Origin: Phoma sp. XZ068
Taxonomy: Eukaryota > Ascomycota > Dothideomycetes > Pleosporales > Didymellaceae
Assembly (NCBI GenBank): GCA_004835665.1
Contig: RBKR01000009.1
Location: 1,632,588 to 1,696,587 of the forward strand
Direction of reading: 5' to 3'
Length of the DNA stretch: 64,000 nt
Shown here one piece after another: positions 47,001 through 58,300 of the stretch (positions are counted from its first letter, which is position 1; each line of letters opens with the position of its first letter). The notes under the pieces were generated by a model. It was not told where the DNA came from and did no database searches. It saw only the letters and a list, made by a program, of their open reading frames with translations. The translations under genes and the position numbers were made by a program.

Positions 47001-49521
47001 TTAGTAATACTATTTAGGCTTACTAATATACTAGCTATATATTAGGCCCTTATTAATAATATATTAAGAGTATACTTAGATATTATAGTAGTAGTATACT
47101 TTAATAATATTCTAGTATATTTAGTAATACTAGAAGAATATATTTACTATATTAGAGAAGTATTAGAATACCTTAGAAAGGTAGATCTTTAACTTAAACC
47201 TAAGAAGTATAAATAGTATAAAAAAGAAGTAAAATTCCTTAGCTATATTATAGGAAGATATAAAGTTAAGATAAGTAAAATAAAGATTTAGGTTATAAAA
47301 GATTAGCTAACTCCTACCTCCCTTAAGAGAATTTAGGAATTTCTAGGATTTATTAATTTTAACTAATACTTTATTAAAGATTATTTACTTAAGGCCTTGC
47401 TACTTATAAAGCTTATATAGAAGAATATACTATTTAAGTAGGAATAAGTATAAGAGAATACTTTTTAGTTACTTAAATAGTTCTATATTAAGCTACCTAT
47501 AATAATTATATTTAAAAGTAAAAAGCTACTTTAAATTAAGATAGATACTTTAAATTTAGCACTAGGAGCTTGCGCTATATAAGAATAAGATAGATAGTAG
47601 TACCTAATTACCTACTACTCTAGAAAGTTCTTAGAACTAGAGGAATAATATAATATATATAATAAGGAACTACTAGCTATTATATTAGCTCTAGAATATT
47701 AGAGAATCTATATAGAAAGTTACTTAGAGCTTACTATTTATACTAATTATAAGAACCTAGTATACTTTACTACTACTAAGACACTTAACTAATAATAAGT
47801 ATACTAGTCTAAGCTATTAGGACAACTTAAGTTTAAGATACTATATACTCTAGAAAAAAATAATAGTAGAGCTAATATACTTAGTAGATAATATAATCTA
47901 GCTAGAGAGAAAACTATTAATTAGTTTACTATACTTAGAATTAACAAAGATAGGTTATTAAGACTATCTTAGTAGCTTAATAATATAATATAAGTTTAGT
48001 AGGAATAGTGTATACCTATAAAGGTACTAGAAGAATTAAAGAATAAAATTATTAGCTATTATTATAATAACCTGCTTTATAGACACCCTAGTATAATATA
48101 AATAATAGAACTTATTAAATAATACTATAAGTTTAGCTATATAAAGGACAAGGTTACTAAGTTTATTAAGAACTGTGTTAATTACTAACAGAATAAGTAT
48201 AGTATATATATAAGGTATAGAGAAATATAAGCAATAGAGCTACTAACAGCACTATAGATAAATATTATAATAGATTTTATTATATAACTACCTATCTTTA
48301 AGGACTCTATTATAGGATACTTCTATAACTTAATCTTTATTATAGTAGATAGGTTTACTAAAGTAGTAGAAATAATACTATTTTAATATAGTTATACTAT
48401 AGAGTAGCTTGCACAAGTGTTTCTAGATAGGATTATCTATTACTATAGTATACTAGAATTAATTATTAGTAATAGAGATAAGCTATTTATATTAAATTAT
48501 TAGACTATACTTATAGTAGCTATTAGTACTAAGAAAAAGCTATTAACTATATACTATCTATAAATAGATAGATAGATAGAAAGAATAAATTAAACTATAG
48601 AGATATACTTAAGAATATACAGCAACTAAGAGCAAGACAACTAGGTTTTACTATTACCTATAGTATAGATTATATATAATAATAAATTATTAGAAGTAAT
48701 AGGTATAATACTATTCTTTATAAATTATAGAAGATATCTAAATCTTTTTATAAGATCTCTTAATAGTAATATCTAAACAGATTTAGTAATAACTTTAGTA
48801 TAAAGACTAAAGAAAGTATACTAGAAATTACTTAAAAATATTAATAAAGCTTAGTAATAAGTAATCTCTTATATTAATTAGAAAAGAAAAATAGCACCTT
48901 AGCTAAAAGAGGGGGATAAAGTCTATCTCCTTATAAAAAACTTATAAATATAAAGACTAATAAAAAAACTAGATTATATTAAGGTTAGACTATTTTTTAT
49001 TTCTAGGTAAATTAGCCTTATAAACTATTAACTTAAACTACTATAGGATACTAGAATATACTTTATATTCTATATATTACTATTAGAACTAGTAGACTCT
49101 AATATACTAATCTAGAAGGACTTCTACTACTAGGTTAAGAAAAAAACTAAGTAAAAAGTTAAAAAATTAATATAATATTAAAAGAAAGGATATAAGGATA
49201 AATACCTAGTTAAGTAGTTAGGATACCCTAACTTAGAAAATATATAGGAACTATTAATAAACCTTATAAACTGCTACTAGCTATTATACTAGTATTAGTA
49301 GTATTAGGATCTAGAGGTAGAGGATATATTGCCTAGTCTAGTATAAGTAAGCTAGGTATTAACCTATTCTTAAGTATAGTAATATTATTAAGTAACAGCT
49401 CCTATTGCTCTAGGTGCTCTATATTCTTAATAAACTAAGCACTTATATTAAACTATTACTATTTATAACACTTTAAGAATTTCTTTTATTTATATACCTA
49501 GTTTAATTTAGTATAAGTAGC

Positions 49522-49707
49522 CTATAAGGCAGCTATTATAGCTTCCTTAGCTTTAGCAGCCTTATCTTCTATTTCTTCTAGATATAATATCTTATTATTA
49601 ATTTTAAAGAAGTTAGGAATAGGCAAATCTATAGGTTTATACTTCTTTATTCTATTATATTTATAATTTCTATACTTCTTATATAATAAAAATATCTTAT
49701 AAGGCAA
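49522..49707 (-). other. Residual open frame between integrase and 3' LTR
   Basis: 61 codons on the minus strand of the retrotransposon, Lys/Ile/Tyr-rich. It is probably a chance survivor in TpA-rich DNA or an old antisense frame. No function is proposed. Confidence 0.15.
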
Positions 49708-49836
49708 GTTCTTCTTTATATAGTACTTATAGGCAACTATAGTAAGATATCTAATATTATTAATTTAGGTTCCTATTATATATTAGGCTTAGGTACTTTA
49801 GAAAACTATTTATTAGTTTATAAAGATATAAACTAT

Positions 49837-49851
49837 AAAGGAGGAGGATAG
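49837..49851 (+). other. Polypurine tract of the retrotransposon
   Basis: AAAGGAGGAGGATAG directly abuts the TG start of the right LTR, the expected position of the plus-strand primer. Confidence 0.75.
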
Positions 49852-50335
49852 TGTTATAATCTTAGAAGAAGAGGTATAGTATAATAAAGTTATAGTTATA
49901 GATTAATAGTATAGGGCTAGGAAGACTATATAATATCCTATAATTCTATAGAAATAAACTATACTAAGAGTATAAGATAGTATAAGACACTATATATATG
50001 TTCTATAAAAACTATAAACTACTTATAGAAACTATAGAGCCTTCTATAAGACTTTATAGAATATTATAAGAAATATAGGACACTCTTTAGTATATAGTAA
50101 TTAGGAACACTGCCCTTATAGTATTATATTTAACCTTATTAATTAACTTTATTATTAGAACTTAACCTAACTTTTAAGCTAGATAGATTAACTATCTATA
50201 CTACTTATTATTAACCCTATAGTTATTATAGTGTTTTACTAGGTATCTATACTAACCCTCTTCTATACTAGTACTTATTCTAGAGAACTAACCTTAGAAG
50301 TATTTATAAGCTTTACTTAGTTTATAACCTTAATA
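49852..50335 (+). repeat. Right LTR
   Basis: 484 bp starting TGTTATAATC, matching the left LTR along its whole length. No clear target-site duplication remains in the RIP-altered flanks. Confidence 0.88.
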
Positions 50336-52943
50336 AGTGCTCTTACCTCTAGGTATATTAAAGCTAGTATAAATAATAGCTACTTATTAAAATAACTTTT
50401 TCTTATATAAATTTTGTCTTTTTTAGACTATTATTACTATATACTAGTTTCTAAGAATATCTATTATTCTAATAGCTATTACTATAGAAATTATCTAAGC
50501 TACTATATATATACTAATACTAGGTAGCCTTACTATAAAGTCTCTATACCTTTATTCTCCTTTAAGAATATTATTAGAAGTTTTAGCTTAATTCTAGTTC
50601 TAAGTACTTATAACTAAGAAAGCTAGGTTTATATTTTATACTAGTACTTTCTTTACCTAGTATTTTATCTTTTTATTTTTTTCTCTTTTTTTCTTTTAAC
50701 TAGTAGCTACTATTTCCTTAGAGCTATTATAGGCAGCCCTATTAAGAATAGTATTATTATTACTTATATTACTATTAGTAATAACTTAAGAATCTACTTT
50801 ATTAATATCTATACTTAGATAATTATAGATATGCTATACTAGGCGTACTAGCTTAGGCTAGTTAATTCTTTTATATATCTATTCTAGAGCTTTATATAGG
50901 TCTTAGGCTATAAAAGCTTTATACTTTATTTATCTAGATTCTAATATAGTATAGATAGCTAGATTATATTACTATAGGGTTTAGTATACTATATCTAGTA
51001 TATATATCTTCCCCTTATAACTAGTAATATCTTTAGGTAGTATTAGTAAAGGTATTATATTTATTAATAAGAAAGATAAAAGTATATATTTAAAGAATAT
51101 AAGGTTTAGTAGAAATAGAGTTAGGTTTTTAGGGGCACAGCCTAACTTATTACCTAGTCTTATACTAAACTTAATTTAATTTTAAATATATATACCTATC
51201 TAAATTATCTAAATATTATAATTCTCTACCCCTTTTATCTAAAACCTTTATTTTTAGTTTTAAATAGTTATTATTTATTATAGCTACCTTATATTATATT
51301 AGAGTAGACCTTAATTATAAGGTTATTATATATATTTACTACTATTACTATCTTCTTTCTAGCAGTATTACTATATACTTCTTAAGAAAATATATAAACT
51401 ATACTATAACTACTAAGAGAGCTAAGATTTAGTTCTATATAGACTTACTAAGTAATATTCTATATTAGTAATATAAAAATATCTAACTACTAGATTAGCC
51501 TTATAATATAATATCTATACTTAAAGTATATTTAGGTTCTTTTAGTTATAAATACTGCTTATAAGTCCTTACTAGTAAGAATTCTATAATAAGTAATATA
51601 AAAGTATACTTATAGAGCTATAATATCTTTACTATACTAGAGAAGCTATTATATAAGGCTTTATTATAGTAGTAGAGTTAATACTAGGAAACTATTTCTA
51701 GCTAGTAATTCTTTATCTAAATAGCAGTAGAGGGAATAAATATAACTACTTTATTTTATATATATAATATATAAACTAATATATTCTTAACTTAAGACAA
51801 TCCTAATAATAAAGGTAATAGTAATAATATAAAACCTACTAATTTAGAAGTTAATCTAATTAACCCTATTTATACTACTATTAAATACCTTAATACCTAG
51901 CTATTAGAAGCTAAATATATAATATAAAAAGAAGTAAAAATATAGTTAGAATCTATTCTATAAGCAGAACAAAGATAGACAAACCTATACCTAGAATATA
52001 CTTAATTCTAATAGAGTATAGTAGGCCTTACCTAGGTAGAAGTAGGCAAGTATATATTACTAACTAGTACTCTACAGCTAAAGTATCTATAAGATACTAT
52101 AAAAAGTATAGTTCTTATTTACTAATATACTATATTAAATATATTATAATAGGCTTATATCTATATAATATAAGAGAATATATAGCATGTCTCTATAGCA
52201 CCTCTCTTCCCCTACTAGGTATTTAATAATTAGTATAGTAGTATAATAGTAAAGATATTTACTTTCTTCTACTAAATATATATTAATAAACTTAAGAAAC
52301 TAGAAATATTTTATATTATAGCTAACTAAGAGTGTATATAGTTTACTATATAAAGCTATCTAAATAGAGAAGGTAATTCTCCTCTATCTATAGACCTTAA
52401 CTATATATAAATAAGTCTTACTAAACTTAAAAAGTTATACTATATATTTTAGTTAGCTCTAATTAAATAGACTAGTTAAGTAATAGATTTTAAATTAGCT
52501 ATTACTACTCCTTTTACTTTTATTACTATAGACTTACTAGGCTAAAAGTTCTAACTAGTATATAACTTTATAATAGAGCTATTAGCATTTAAAAAGATAG
52601 CTTATTTTACTATATATTAGAAACTATAGAAAACTATATATAAGGAGTACTTTAAAATACTTCTAGAGGAAGAGATAGAGTTAGACCTTTATACTATAAC
52701 CTAGAGAATAGAAGTAGAAGAACTTATTAGAAACTAAAAACTTATATAATACTTAAGAGAAGACTCTAAGAATAAGAATTATATACTAAATAATAACTTT
52801 AAGGTATAGATATATTATTATCTAATAGTAGAGTACTTAACTCTAATAAGTTAGGTTATTATAATAGCCTACTATATTAGCTGTTTCTGCTATAGTAAAA
52901 CTCTAGATATATTTATCTAGTAGGAAGGTAATAAAGTAACTAT
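50336..52943. repeat. RIP-mutated AT-rich sequence of unknown origin
   Basis: Continues the TpA-rich block beyond the right LTR. No LTR pair, zinc finger or polymerase motif could be recognised. It may be a second, older element or fragments of several. The right border near 52944 is abrupt. Confidence 0.65.
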
Positions 52944-53323
52944 CTAACCCAGATGGGTAGGCCAACCATTCCAATGGTTGATTTAGGGGTACGGATTTGT
53001 TAGGGACCAGGGCTACAGATTTGCCGCGGATATCTTATCATGGGTACGGTTGGTTTTTCTCCCAACTACGGTCGTTCTGCAACAACAGATTGGATCTGCT
53101 TCAAACTTGGACATATGTTTTGCGACAATAACCCGCATTACCTGTGCAAGTTGTAGCGAAATCGGCTTTGTAAATCATGGGGGTAGGGTTTAATGTTGTG
53201 GTTAGGGTTGCGCTAGCGCGCGGACAACAACTGCATCAACACAGCAGAACATCAACACTGTAAACACCAACGCAAGAAAGTAACACACTAAATGCACAGC
53301 ACAGAGCAATTGATTACAGCACA
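52944..53323. other. Junction segment with telomere-like motifs
   Basis: Normal-composition DNA between the RIP block and the GC-rich two-gene unit. It contains GGGGTAGGGTTT (near 53184) and GTGGTTAGGGTTGCG (near 53199), short telomere-like stretches in the same orientation as the true telomere. No gene. Confidence 0.5.
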
Positions 53324-55117
53324 CTATGTGCCTGCAAAAGGCTTACAGAGCTCGATCAAGGTAAGCTGGCGCATTGCACGGGCGGCCGCAGGGCTGTTTG
53401 TAGTCCTTTGGGAGGGCGCAGGCTTGACGCTGTGGTTGTCACCATCTTCGCCGTCTTCCAGCTCGCTGTCTTCAATCTCCTCCACTTGCGTCGCTGATGT
53501 CGGCGTGTTTGCCTCGATCGACAGCGTTGCCTTCTCGCTGATGGATCCGCCAGAGATGCCTTCTGAGCCTAGCCAGGCGTCCAAGGCCATGCTTGCTTTG
53601 TGGGCCACCGGATTCGCCTTCGCAACCAACGTGAGCCAGATGTGCCAGAAGGGGATGCGGAGATCGTTCTCGACCCACGAGTTGGAGATGATGTCGTGCG
53701 GCATCAGGCAGAGCATACCCCAGCCAAGCTGCTTGGCTGCTTCGTACCAGCGGAGCGCTTGGTGCAGCCGCTTCTTGAATCGCTGACGCTGCTGACGCCC
53801 CGACGTAGCGGTGACGGACAGCAGCAGGGCGTCCATGGCCTCGGAGCTGACTTTGCCCCTGCCGCCTCGGTTCTTGGCATCCCTGCTGCGGGCGACGTCT
53901 TGCTCCTTGATCTGGTCCATCCTCTCGGTGTACGCCTTGCCGAGGAAAGCCATGGCCCAGCGGTACTTGATATGGATGATATCCAGCTCCTGCTCGTAGC
54001 GATCGCACAGGCTCCAGGCGGAGGCGAGCGCGCTCTTCGGCACCGTCGAGGCACTGCTCTTCTGCGACAGCGACCAGCGGGTGCGCGAGGAAGCGGGCGG
54101 GCGATCCTCCACGGACTCCTGCGCAAAGGGTGAACCTTGTGTGCGCCAGCTCCGCAGAAAGGCAGCCGCAGAGGCCTGGGAGGTATTATTGCCGATGGAG
54201 CGGGCCTTGTCGAGCATGCCAGAAGCTGTCAGGTAAGGCGCTGGGGCACTGCTGTACAGGTTGTCGCCATCATCGACCGGCTGCTTGAGGATCCAAGAGA
54301 TGAACGGCTCATCCTGCCGCGAGATGGAGGCATAGGCACCGTGTTCCCTGCGAGACGCTGAGTCGGGCGGCGGTACCAACCCAAGGTCCTGTTTCTTCTG
54401 CGCTCGTATGAGCTCCAGCTTCCTGGCGCGCTCCCGCTCAGCACGGCGGTTTTTGTTAGAGACGCTTGTGATCTGGGCGGGTTCCTCCTGTCCAACCTGT
54501 CCATGGACGGGCTCTTTGGGGTCCTCGGCCGCCTCGGGTTCGCAGGGCGGCGCAAGCTGCTCAGGTTCCTCCGCTTCGTCCTCTGCTTCCAGCGGCGTCG
54601 CAGGGCTGGGAGGCTCGGTGGCTTGTCGGAGGCGCTTCAACGGCCGCGCTGAGCTGGATGCAGCAGCACGCTTTGTCGACGGTGGTGGGGAATCGCGGGG
54701 CCGCTGCGCTGAAGGGGGTTCCTTCTGGAAGCCGTCGCTCGGGCTGCTGGCAAGATCCTGCGCTGCAGAGACCAGCCGGGCCCAAGCATCAGCAGGCAGC
54801 GCGTCCTCGTCGAGCGTCTCCTTCAACAGCCATATCGCCGACAGCGCGGAGTGGGCGACAAAGACAGGCTTGCAGACACTCGTCTCGGCCGGAATCAGCC
54901 AGCCTGCGCTGTGCGGGCGCAATAGAGCATCACGCTGCGAGTCCGAGACAGTGGCCTTGTTCCAAAACAGCTTTCGGTAGTCCAGGTTCGGCGGGTCGTA
55001 TGCGAGCCTGTGGGCAAAGCTCGACTCGCTGGCTAGCGGGAAGCTCCGGGGCCCGCCATCGAATTGCTCGGCGGCATCTTCCAACGCGGAGATCCAGGGT
55101 AGATTAGATGGTGACAT
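53324..55117 (-). CDS. 597-aa protein of unknown family, partner of the telomeric helicase
   Basis: Single intact exon, strongly GC-rich. I do not recognise the family. N-terminal ~110 residues look folded ('WISALEDAAEQFDGGPRSF', 'RLAYDPPNLDYRKLFWNK', 'SALSAIWLLKETLDEDALP'). Residues ~120-250 are low-complexity (Pro/Ser/Glu, a basic 'STKRAAASSSARPLKRLR' that could be a nuclear signal). The C-terminal half is helical ('DIIHIKYRWAMAFLGKAYTER', 'LHQALRWYEAAKQLGWGMLC', 'SNSWVENDLRIPFWHIWLT') and ends in an acidic tail. The start lies 213 bp from the helicase start on the opposite strand, so the two share one promoter region. A nuclear, DNA- or helicase-associated role is inference from this pairing. 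Confidence 0.75.
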   Translation of the reverse strand: MSPSNLPWISALEDAAEQFDGGPRSFPLASESSFAHRLAYDPPNLDYRKLFWNKATVSDSQRDALLRPHSAGWLIPAETSVCKPVFVAHSALSAIWLLKETLDEDALPADAWARLVSAAQDLASSPSDGFQKEPPSAQRPRDSPPPSTKRAAASSSARPLKRLRQATEPPSPATPLEAEDEAEEPEQLAPPCEPEAAEDPKEPVHGQVGQEEPAQITSVSNKNRRAERERARKLELIRAQKKQDLGLVPPPDSASRREHGAYASISRQDEPFISWILKQPVDDGDNLYSSAPAPYLTASGMLDKARSIGNNTSQASAAAFLRSWRTQGSPFAQESVEDRPPASSRTRWSLSQKSSASTVPKSALASAWSLCDRYEQELDIIHIKYRWAMAFLGKAYTERMDQIKEQDVARSRDAKNRGGRGKVSSEAMDALLLSVTATSGRQQRQRFKKRLHQALRWYEAAKQLGWGMLCLMPHDIISNSWVENDLRIPFWHIWLTLVAKANPVAHKASMALDAWLGSEGISGGSISEKATLSIEANTPTSATQVEEIEDSELEDGEDGDNHSVKPAPSQRTTNSPAAARAMRQLTLIELCKPFAGT

Positions 55118-55330
55118 AACTGTTTGTTTGTTGATGTAGGAGATACGGCGGAAGAAGAAGGATGTTCGTTGGGTTCAGCCCCTGACCAGGGTAACGGACC
55201 GAACGGAGATCAGCCCGTACAACATGAGCGGGCGCACAAGCTGGGGTGCGAAACTCAACATAATTCAGAGATAAGAGCAGTCGCCTCAAGGAAAAAAAAC
55301 ACACACAGAGGCTCGCAGAGGACCGCTAAC
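55118..55330. promoter_or_regulatory. Bidirectional promoter of the telomeric two-gene unit
   Basis: 213 bp between divergent ATGs (55117 on minus, 55331 on plus). No TATA is seen. An A-rich run (GGAAAAAAAACACACACAG, ~55290-55308) precedes the helicase ATG. The + frame is open further upstream to 55124, so a longer helicase N-terminus is possible but would leave no promoter room. Confidence 0.4.
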
Positions 55331-58300
55331 ATGTCAGAAGCCACCGTTGAGCATCAGTACTTTGAGCACTTGGCTGAGTACCAGGTAGCAGTGTGCAAGG
55401 AGTGCCGGTACGCAGTATGGCCGGACCAGATCGAGAGCCACTTGCAGAAGCAACACAAGAGGCCGCCAAAAAACGTTAGAGCTGTAGGGGATGCCGTCCG
55501 TCAGTGGGCGGGCTTGCTACAGTACCCCAGCGAGTGGACGGTACCAGACAACAACGTGCAGCCCATCCCCCAGCTGCCAGTATACGACGACGGCTTGCTG
55601 TGCCAACTTGAGCCCGAAAAATGCCGGCACATTGCAAGAACCATCGACTCGATCAAAAAGCACTGGCGCAAAGACCACAACGGCTGGTCGCTGGGAAAAA
55701 GGCAAGGACGCCCCAGCCGAACTCGGGCAGGGGCGTTGCAAGCCCAGATGGAAGACGGCTGCAAGCGCGTACACTGCCAGCGACTTTTCGGCAGCCGGCA
55801 CGGATCACAGTACTTCGAGGTGCGTCACAACCCAGACAGCGGTCCGCAACCCGTCCCCACAGAGGGCGAGGCGGCGTGGGCGCGCGTGGGCGAGGAGATG
55901 GCCAAGACGTGGGCCAACGTCGAGGACCGGGCGAAGACAACGATCGAAGACGGGGAGAAGGACGAGGCGGCCCCATGGCTGGAGCGGACTGGGTGGCTGC
56001 CGTACTTGAACAAACTGGATCGTCCCGAATTGCTGGCGAGCATTGAGGAGCCCAACATAGACCCGGAGAAGGACGAGGAACCCGTCGAGGCTGCAATTTG
56101 GAACGCCATGGACGGACTGGCCCGCGTGAGCCAGGCGTCGGTCATCGAACGGACGGGCATATTCGTGCGTATGGAGGCGATCCGGACAGAGAAGCATCAG
56201 ACCAGGTACACGCCGCTGCAGGCGTACATGGACGACAAGTCGATCAAAGAGCGATCACGCCCGTGGAAGCAGATACTGATGTTTTTTGCACGGACGCAGA
56301 GGGAGCACCGTTGGAAGAGCCCCAAGTACCGCTTCACACAGCAGCAGCGCGAGGCGTGGGAGGCATTGATCGAGCAGGCAGAGAGAGACGTAGGTGGGGT
56401 AGAGATGGGGGTAGCCGACGAGGACCAGAACGAGGACGGGGAGGACGAGGAGGACGAGATGATGATCGATGAGCTGGACGACGAGCAGGACCCGTCCGAA
56501 CGCGACAATGAGCCCGAGCACGCGAAGCTGGGGCCGGTCGAAAAAGCGTGCTTGGACTTTTGCATGGCGCTGCTCAAACAGACCATCCGCCGCAAGGAGT
56601 ACGACTGCGCGCTGGTGTGCGCGTTGGCTGTGCTTGGCGTCAAGGAGGACGGTTGGAAGGGCCCCGAGCTGTACCCGCCGATCTTGTCGTCCGTGATCAA
56701 AATCACCCGTTTCATGGTCGTGCAGCACGCACTGGAGCTGTCCGAGCCGTTTGAAGAGGAGGTGTTCGACGACGACAGCGCGTACGGGGGGAGCGACAGC
56801 GGCAGCAGTCCCCCCAGCCCGCGTCGACCAAAAGGCTGCTTGGAGTTTGTGCAGCAGATGATGGACAGCTTCATGGTGCGAGGCAGCCACAGCCCGATGC
56901 AGTGGATGCTCGACTTACGCACGTACGGGCTGAAGGTGCACTACAACACCACGTCGCGTGGCCACGTCGAGTGGATGGGGAAGGATGAGCTGCTGTACAA
57001 GAACTTGCACTTCACCATGGCCCAGTTCCGCGGGATGGTGCACGGTATGCAGGCGGAGGCTAAGCGGCTACTGGTGGAGGAGTTGCTGTTTTGCGGCAAG
57101 CAGACAGCAGGCCAAGTGCCCCAGATCCCGTGGGAGCAGCTGCGCGACAACCCGACCGATGAGCGGCCAGGGTGGAACTTTTTGAAAGACCACCGCACGC
57201 GCATGCCCGTAGATGGGGAGAAGTGGTTGTTTGAGCGCGCGGGGCAGGACGCCAACGTCAGGGAAAGGTTCATCAAGCCAGGAAGCCGTTCAGGCATCGA
57301 CCGGAAAGAGGTGGAGCGGTACATGGATCGAGTGATTGCGTTTCGAGAGAAGCTGGCCGCGTTGGTGCACATGGCAGAAGGGCAACCCGCAAGGTGGCCA
57401 GAGCTGGGCAGCGTTCGACACAGCAACACCATCAAGGGGGGCCACCGAAACATTTTCATCGAGGACGGCATGGTCGCGTTCGTTACGCGGTATCACAAAG
57501 GGTATGCCGTGAGCGGCGATGTCAAGATCATCCACCGGTACTTGCCGCGCGAGGTGGGCGAGCTGGTGGTGTATTACATGTGGTTGGTGTTGCCGTTCCA
57601 GCAGCGGTTGGAGGCGATGGTGTGGGAGAAGGAGGCGATATCATCGCACATGTGGCCAGCCGACCCCAGCGGACGGAAGTGGACAAGCGACCGATTTCGG
57701 GAAATATTGAAGCGTGAAAGCAGAGTAGGTTTAAAGCAAGAGTTGACGATTGCAGCATACCGTGAGATTGCCATCGGCATCAGCCGGAGGTTTTTGCGGC
57801 CATCGTCGGCATTTCGAGCAGAGGAGGCAGAGGAGAACGAGGAGTGGAACGAGGAGAATATGCTCGCCACCATCCAGGACGAGCAGGCCGGCCACAGCGC
57901 GCACGTAGCCGGCATGGTATACGCGCGCGGGATCATGGAGATGGCAGGCGTCACAGCAGACAGGCGGCAGTTGTTCCGCAACTCGAGCACCGATTGGCAC
58001 CGGTTTTTGGGTTTCCAGTCCGCCGTAGACGCAGTGGCAGACGTCAAGAAGCGGAAGAAGGCGCCGTTCGAGAGCGAGGCGGACGAGGCAAGGATAGAGA
58101 GGCTGGAGCGGCTGAGGAAGATGGACCCGGCAGCGCAACTCCAGCGAATGAAGGGCAAGAAAGCAAAGTTCAGAGGCGTGCAGAAGGAGGCCATCGAGGC
58201 GATCATTGCCGGCGAGAGCCCCGTCGTGGCCGTGATGCCGACTGGCGCAGGCAAGAGCATGTTGTTTATGTTGCCGGGGTGGGCAGAGCAAGGTGGAACG

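Larger units (their letters stand above)
43525..50335 (+). mobile_element. Ty3/gypsy LTR retrotransposon, RIP-destroyed
   Basis: Flanked by two LTRs of ~485 bp in direct orientation, with a purine tract just inside the 3' LTR. Internal landmarks appear in gag-PR-RT-RNaseH-IN order: a gag zinc knuckle whose Cys codons have become Tyr (44911-44955, 'YNYSKLGYFTRDY'), a protease DSG now NSR (46044-46052), a reverse transcriptase YFDD now YFNN (47097-47108), an RNase H motif now 'TNYKN' (47743-47757) and an integrase zinc-finger region 'YRHP' and 'CVNY' (48079-48185). The RT-before-integrase order marks the Ty3/gypsy (Metaviridae) type. Every landmark change is a G-to-A or C-to-T transition, and stops are everywhere. 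No function is possible. Confidence 0.9.

Noticed and set aside
53292..54980. + strand frames of 164-190 codons across the 597-aa gene
   Set aside because: Shadows of a GC-rich minus-strand gene; Ser/Arg-rich translations without motifs.
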